Origin: Hyphomicrobiales bacterium
GTDB taxonomy: Bacteria; Pseudomonadota; Alphaproteobacteria; Rhizobiales; Xanthobacteraceae
Assembly: GCA_003133345.1 (NCBI GenBank)
Contig: PKXB01000202.1
Coordinates: 40,400 to 48,337, forward strand
DNA: 7,938 nt
Reading direction: 5' to 3'
Shown here: positions 5,388-7,938 of the stretch, in pieces
Position numbering within the stretch: the first letter of the stretch is position 1
Layout: each line of letters begins with the position of its first letter
Program-made: the position numbers and the translations under genes
Notes under the pieces: generated by a model
What the model saw: only the letters and a program-made list of their open reading frames with translations
Databases searched by the model: none
Told to the model about the DNA's origin: nothing

Positions 5388-5762
5388 TTATTTCTTCTTC
5401 AAAAACGCGGCACAAAACGCCGCTTCGAAGGCCCGGTAGTCGTTCGTGATCTCCACGCCTTTGCGGATATTGCGGCGGGCAATGACGTAGCCGTTATGGA
5501 AATAGGTGTTCGGGTTTTCCGAATGGTTCATGAAGGAATCATGATCCATGGACAAAAGGATTTCGCGACCCCACTGATAGCCGTGCAGTTTGATGTATTC
5601 CCTGGCGGGCTTTGGCAACTTGGCGAATTGCTTGCGCGAATAATAGCGGTCAAAGCCGATGACGAAGCGCCAAATCTTGCTGTCCTTGCGGATCAATTCG
5701 CCGGCAAAGACTCCGATTCCGTGGATCGGGCTTTTATCGAGATAGGTTTTGACCAGGAGCAT
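5388..5762 (-). CDS. Small SET domain-containing protein
   Basis: A 124-residue protein that is nearly all SET domain. It has HGIGVFA (14-20), the cofactor-site segment SFMNHSENPNT (76-86, the NHS-x-x-PN motif) and EITNDYRAFE (104-113, corresponding to the GEEITYDY segment). These are the hallmarks of SET lysine methyltransferases. Pre-SET and post-SET cysteine clusters are missing, as is common in short bacterial members. The target is unknown; ribosomal or other proteins are possible. The frame stays open to 6143, but the upstream part is a shadow of the IalB gene, and MLLVKTYLDKSPIHGIG from ATG 5762-5760 is the natural start. There is no good ribosome site; the IalB stop lies 26 bases upstream, so translation may depend on that gene. 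The run of Lys at the C-terminus (FLKKK) is typical. Confidence 0.85.
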   Translation of the reverse strand: MLLVKTYLDKSPIHGIGVFAGELIRKDSKIWRFVIGFDRYYSRKQFAKLPKPAREYIKLHGYQWGREILLSMDHDSFMNHSENPNTYFHNGYVIARRNIRKGVEITNDYRAFEAAFCAAFLKKK

Positions 5763-5788
5763 GATGGACGAGGCGAGGGCGGCTGGGC

Positions 5789-6337
5789 TTACGGCAGCTT
5801 GTCGTAGCCCTCGCCGAAGCCGGCGAGGCTCATCGGAAAGCCGATGCCTTCCTCCGGCGTCTGGAAGATGATGAAGGTCGCGGTCTTGCCGGTGCGCAGC
5901 TTGGCGATCAGCGCGTCGTCCATGACCACCTCGGCGATGCAGCCATTGGGTAGGCAGCGCACGAAGCCGGCGCGTCCGACGTCGGCCTGGTCGATCTTGA
6001 GCCCCAGGCCGGACGGCAGCAGCACGCCGAGCGGCGCCACCACCCGCATCAGCCGGCTCTTCAGGTCGGCGGTCTTGAGCACGATCACCGTGAGACCGAC
6101 ATTGGCGCGGTCTTCCGCGGTGACGCTCTGGATCAGGGCGCATTGTTCGCTCTTTGCGCCGGGCGGCGTATCGCAGCGAATCTGCCAGTCCTTGTGCACT
6201 GACTTGACCGCGCCCTGGGCGGCGGCCCGCTCAGTGGGGACGCTCGCCAGCGCCACGACCAGCGCCAGCGGCGCGAGCCAAGCCTGCAGCCTTGCCCGGC
6301 CTCGAAGCGCGTGCCTGTCATGCCCGAAAATGCCCAT
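5789..6337 (-). CDS. Invasion-associated locus B (IalB) family secreted protein
   Basis: A 182-residue protein with a signal peptide: basic N-region (HDRHALRGRARLQ), hydrophobic core WLAPLALVVALA (20-31) and probable cleavage in the AAAQG region (38-42). The mature part has the family layout: KDWQIRCD (49-56), EQCALIQ (64-70), LPSGLGLKID (107-116), GFVRCLPNGCIAEV (124-137) and FIIFQTPEEGIGFPMSLAGF (155-174). Four cysteines (55, 66, 128, 133) could form two disulfides in the periplasm. ATG at 6337-6335 is preceded by AAGGGA with about 7 bases between. The Bartonella member is linked to erythrocyte entry, but the family is widespread in free-living rhizobia where its role is unclear, so no virulence function is implied. 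It is divergent from coxB and probably co-transcribed with the SET gene downstream. Confidence 0.88.
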   Translation of the reverse strand: MGIFGHDRHALRGRARLQAWLAPLALVVALASVPTERAAAQGAVKSVHKDWQIRCDTPPGAKSEQCALIQSVTAEDRANVGLTVIVLKTADLKSRLMRVVAPLGVLLPSGLGLKIDQADVGRAGFVRCLPNGCIAEVVMDDALIAKLRTGKTATFIIFQTPEEGIGFPMSLAGFGEGYDKLP

Positions 6338-6362
6338 CGTTCAATCCCTTGGCACGCCGCCC

Positions 6363-6382
6363 CGCCCGCTTGAGTGCGGGCG
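6363..6382 (-). other. GC-rich hairpin in the IalB leader
   Basis: CGCCCGC (6363-6369) and GCGGGCG (6376-6382) form a 7-bp all-GC stem with a 6-base loop. It is about 25 bases upstream of the IalB start codon, just before the ribosome site in the mRNA. It could affect translation or mRNA stability. GC richness makes such stems easy to find by chance. Confidence 0.35.
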
Positions 6383-6640
6383 AATCGCTGCCCCGCCAGC
6401 ATTTTATTCGTTCCCGTTGACTCATGCCCGTCCGGTCCTGTCAAGCAAGGGACCGCAGGCCGACAACATCTGAGGCGCCTTCATCCAAGCCGCTTGGTCG
6501 TGGCGTAAATGCGGCGTCCCAACTCACCTGGGGGCAAGCCGTTTGTCGCATGGAACCAAGCGATAAGGCGCATTGCGGCAAGGCCGGAATTGTGGTTTGA
6601 GAGGCCGGGATTTCCCCCCGTCCCGCCGCACCGCAAGAGC

Positions 6641-6656
6641 TGCCACGCCCGTGGCA
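6641..6656. promoter_or_regulatory. Palindrome TGCCACG-CC-CGTGGCA
   Basis: Perfect 7-bp arms around a two-base centre lie 107 bases upstream of the coxB start codon and are followed by AAAA. It may be an operator or a leader hairpin. No T-run suggests a terminator in the plus direction, and no matching regulator is known to me. Confidence 0.35.
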
Positions 6657-6717
6657 AAACGCTGTGCTCAGCGGGGGGCCGAGCCGACATCATGCCTGCG
6701 GTGGGCGGCAAAAAAGG

Positions 6718-6732
6718 GGCCTAGTCTAGGCC
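6718..6732. promoter_or_regulatory. Palindrome GGCCTAG-T-CTAGGCC upstream of coxB
   Basis: A perfect 7-bp inverted repeat with a single central base ends 30 bases before the coxB ATG and 12 bases before its GAGGGAG. The CTAG core is rare in many bacterial genomes, and here it occurs twice within 15 bases. The position fits an operator overlapping the promoter or 5' leader of the oxidase operon. Confidence 0.45.
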
Positions 6733-6762
6733 GAATTTCTCGTCGAGGGAGCGCATAGAACA

Positions 6763-7605
6763 ATGCTGGTGCTCAAGCGGTTGATCGCTTTCGTGGTCAC
6801 GGGCGTGACCGTTATCGCCAGCGGCGGTGTCGCGCTGGCCGGCCTCGGCCAACCCACCCCATGGGAACTCGGGCTGCAAACGTCGGCGTCGCCGGTCATG
6901 GACGACATCGTCTGGTTCCATGACTTCCTGCTCTGGCTGACCGCCGCGATTGTCCTGCTCGTGCTTGCCTTGCTGGCGATCGTGGTCGTGAAATTCAACG
7001 CGCGCGCCAACCCGGTGCCGTCGCGCACCACGCACAACACCGCCATAGAGATGATCTGGACCGTGGTGCCAGTGCTGATCCTGGTGGCGGTCGCGGTGCC
7101 GTCGTTCCGCCTGCTGTTCTATCAATTGAAGGTCCCGCCGGCCGAAGTGACGGTGAAGGTCACCGGCAAGCAGTGGTTCTGGAGCTACAGCTATCCGGAT
7201 TCGAAGTTCGAATTTGACTCGCTGATGCTGCAGGACAAGGACCGTAAGCCCGAGCAGCCGCGTCTGCTGGCGGTCGACAACGAAATGGTGGTGCCGGTCA
7301 ACAAGGTGGTGCGCGTGCAGGTCATCGGCGCCGACGTCATTCACTCGTTCTCGGTGCCGTCATTCGGCATCAAGATCGACGCTATTCCCGGCCGCCTCAA
7401 CGAGACCTGGTTCAAGGCGGAACGCGAAGGCATGTACTACGGACAGTGCTCGCAGCTTTGCGGACGCGATCACGCGTTCATGCCGATCGCCGTCCACGTC
7501 GTGAGCCAGCAGGAATACACCGCCTGGCTCGAGCAGGCGAAGAAGAAATACGCCACCGACAATGCCGCTCCACCAAATGCGATTGCCGCGGCCGGCGGCA
7601 ACTAA
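6763..7605 (+). CDS. coxB: Cytochrome c oxidase subunit II (CuA subunit)
   Basis: A 280-residue subunit of an aa3-type oxidase that accepts electrons from cytochrome c through the binuclear CuA centre on the periplasmic side. A signal peptide-like segment covers 1-26 (GGVALAG). Two membrane helices follow at about 55-77 ([20 protein letters not shown]) and 98-118. The aromatic patch KQWFWSYSY (136-144) is the electron entry region. CuA ligands are complete: His194 ([11 protein letters not shown]), then Cys229, Cys233, His237 and Met240 in [14 protein letters not shown]. Residue 231, normally Glu (backbone to CuA, side chain to Mg), is Gln here. No C-terminal cytochrome c domain is fused. ATG 6763 is preceded by GAGGGAG (6745-6751) at a rather long 11-base spacing. 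coxA follows after 37 bases, so the two form an operon. Confidence 0.97.
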   Translation: MLVLKRLIAFVVTGVTVIASGGVALAGLGQPTPWELGLQTSASPVMDDIVWFHDFLLWLTAAIVLLVLALLAIVVVKFNARANPVPSRTTHNTAIEMIWTVVPVLILVAVAVPSFRLLFYQLKVPPAEVTVKVTGKQWFWSYSYPDSKFEFDSLMLQDKDRKPEQPRLLAVDNEMVVPVNKVVRVQVIGADVIHSFSVPSFGIKIDAIPGRLNETWFKAEREGMYYGQCSQLCGRDHAFMPIAVHVVSQQEYTAWLEQAKKKYATDNAAPPNAIAAAGGN

Positions 7606-7642
7606 CGCGGGCGATAGGGACAAAGATCGAAGGACAATAACG

Positions 7643-7938
7643 ATGGCTAGCAATGCGGCTGCTCACGGCGCGCACGACGCCCATGATGCCCACGATCACC
7701 ATCCCACCGGATGGCGCCGGTTCGTCTATTCGACGAACCACAAAGACATCGGCACCATGTACCTGACCTTCGCGCTGGTCGCCGGCATTATCGGCGGCCT
7801 GTTGTCGATCGCCATGCGGATCGAGCTGCAGAATCCTGGAATTCAGTTTTTCCCAACCCCGCATGAATATAACGTGTTCGCCACCGCGCACGGCCTGATC
7901 ATGATTTTCTTCATGGTGATGCCGGCGATGATCGGCGG
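7643..7938 (+). CDS. coxA: Cytochrome c oxidase subunit I, N-terminal part
   Basis: The first 98 codons of the catalytic subunit that carries heme a, heme a3 and CuB and pumps protons; the rest lies beyond the right edge. ATG at 7643 follows GAAGGA (7629-7634) with 8 bases between. The N-terminus is a histidine-rich cytoplasmic tail with six His between residues 8 and 20 ([13 protein letters not shown]). Then comes the conserved [20 protein letters not shown] (22-41), first membrane helix (about 42-59), and [18 protein letters not shown] (81-98), where His83 is the expected axial ligand of the low-spin heme a. The match to aa3 subunit I is clear; nothing looks broken in the visible part. Confidence 0.96.
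   Translation, partial: MASNAAAHGAHDAHDAHDHHPTGWRRFVYSTNHKDIGTMYLTFALVAGIIGGLLSIAMRIELQNPGIQFFPTPHEYNVFATAHGLIMIFFMVMPAMIG

Larger units (their letters stand above)
6338..6762. other. Gene-free spacer between IalB and coxB
   Basis: About 425 bases with no open frame that I recognise as a protein; the frames present have no family motif and no good ribosome sites. The spacer must hold the divergent promoters for the IalB and coxB transcripts. I could not assign a credible -35/-10 pair. What stands out is a series of short palindromes, listed separately, and a six-A run before GGGG at 6710-6719. Confidence 0.6.

Noticed and set aside
5209..5415. A 68-codon minus-strand ORF containing MAGLVPAIHV.
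   Set aside because: This is a dispersed intergenic repeat that gives the same peptide in many places; it is listed as a repeat, not a gene.
5763..6143. N-terminal extension of the SET protein frame by 127 codons.
   Set aside because: The extension is an Arg/Gly/Ala-rich off-frame reading of the IalB gene; the SET domain starts naturally at the ATG at 5762.
6439..6444. TTGACA on the minus strand as a -35 box for the IalB gene.
   Set aside because: No TATAAT-like hexamer lies 16-18 bases downstream; the nearest AT-rich stretch (AATAAAAT) is about 28 bases away.
6481..6724. Short open frames on both strands in the IalB-coxB spacer.
   Set aside because: No domain, no ribosome site and no start context; they look like chance frames in GC-rich DNA.
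6721..7344. A 207-codon minus-strand frame opposite coxB, rich in His, Arg and Asp.
   Set aside because: coxB is certain from its CuA ligands; the low-complexity composition is the mirror of its codons.

Overview
The window is a GC-rich stretch of an alphaproteobacterial chromosome, most likely from the Hyphomicrobiales (Bradyrhizobium, Rhodopseudomonas or a relative). Three things point there: an aa3-type cytochrome c oxidase start (coxB then coxA) facing an IalB-family gene, a CoxA N-terminus with a histidine-rich tail followed by [16 protein letters not shown], and an intergenic repeat whose one strand reads MAGLVPAIHVF, a short peptide I remember as recurring in small predicted ORFs of these genomes. 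The assignment comes from recognising sequences, not from a search.

Layout, left to right. 1-98: the first 32 codons of a minus-strand gene, probably tldD. 173-850 (minus): a spermidine-synthase-like methyltransferase-fold protein. 886-1965 (minus): an Old Yellow Enzyme family alkene/enone reductase. 2138-3064 (plus): a zinc-free quinone-oxidoreductase-type MDR protein, divergent from the OYE gene across a spacer with two palindromes. 3083-5212 (minus): a compact three-gene unit, transcribed right to left as a 3-hydroxyisobutyrate-dehydrogenase-type reductase, a monocupin and a 2-keto-4-pentenoate-hydratase-like protein. 5222-5292: an interspersed repeat just ahead of that unit. 5388-5762 (minus): a small SET-domain protein. 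5789-6337 (minus): a secreted IalB-family protein. 6338-6762: a gene-free spacer with several palindromes. 6763-7605 (plus): coxB. 7643-7938 (plus): the start of coxA, cut by the window edge.

How the genes fit together. coxB and coxA encode the CuA and heme/CuB subunits of the terminal oxidase and are an operon. The OYE and MDR genes look like a divergently expressed pair for reducing electrophilic enones and quinones. The reductase-cupin-hydratase unit looks like a small catabolic module for an unknown substrate. Its second and third genes overlap by ATGA.

The most unusual structure lies between the first two genes of that unit. The last 20 bases of the reductase gene are repeated in tandem twice more beyond its stop. 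All three copies read Gly-Gly-Gln-Glu-stop with only synonymous differences, each in a different frame. The last coding copy also closes a perfect 12-bp hairpin. No complete new defence, mobile or biosynthetic system is visible; the rest is ordinary chromosomal metabolism.
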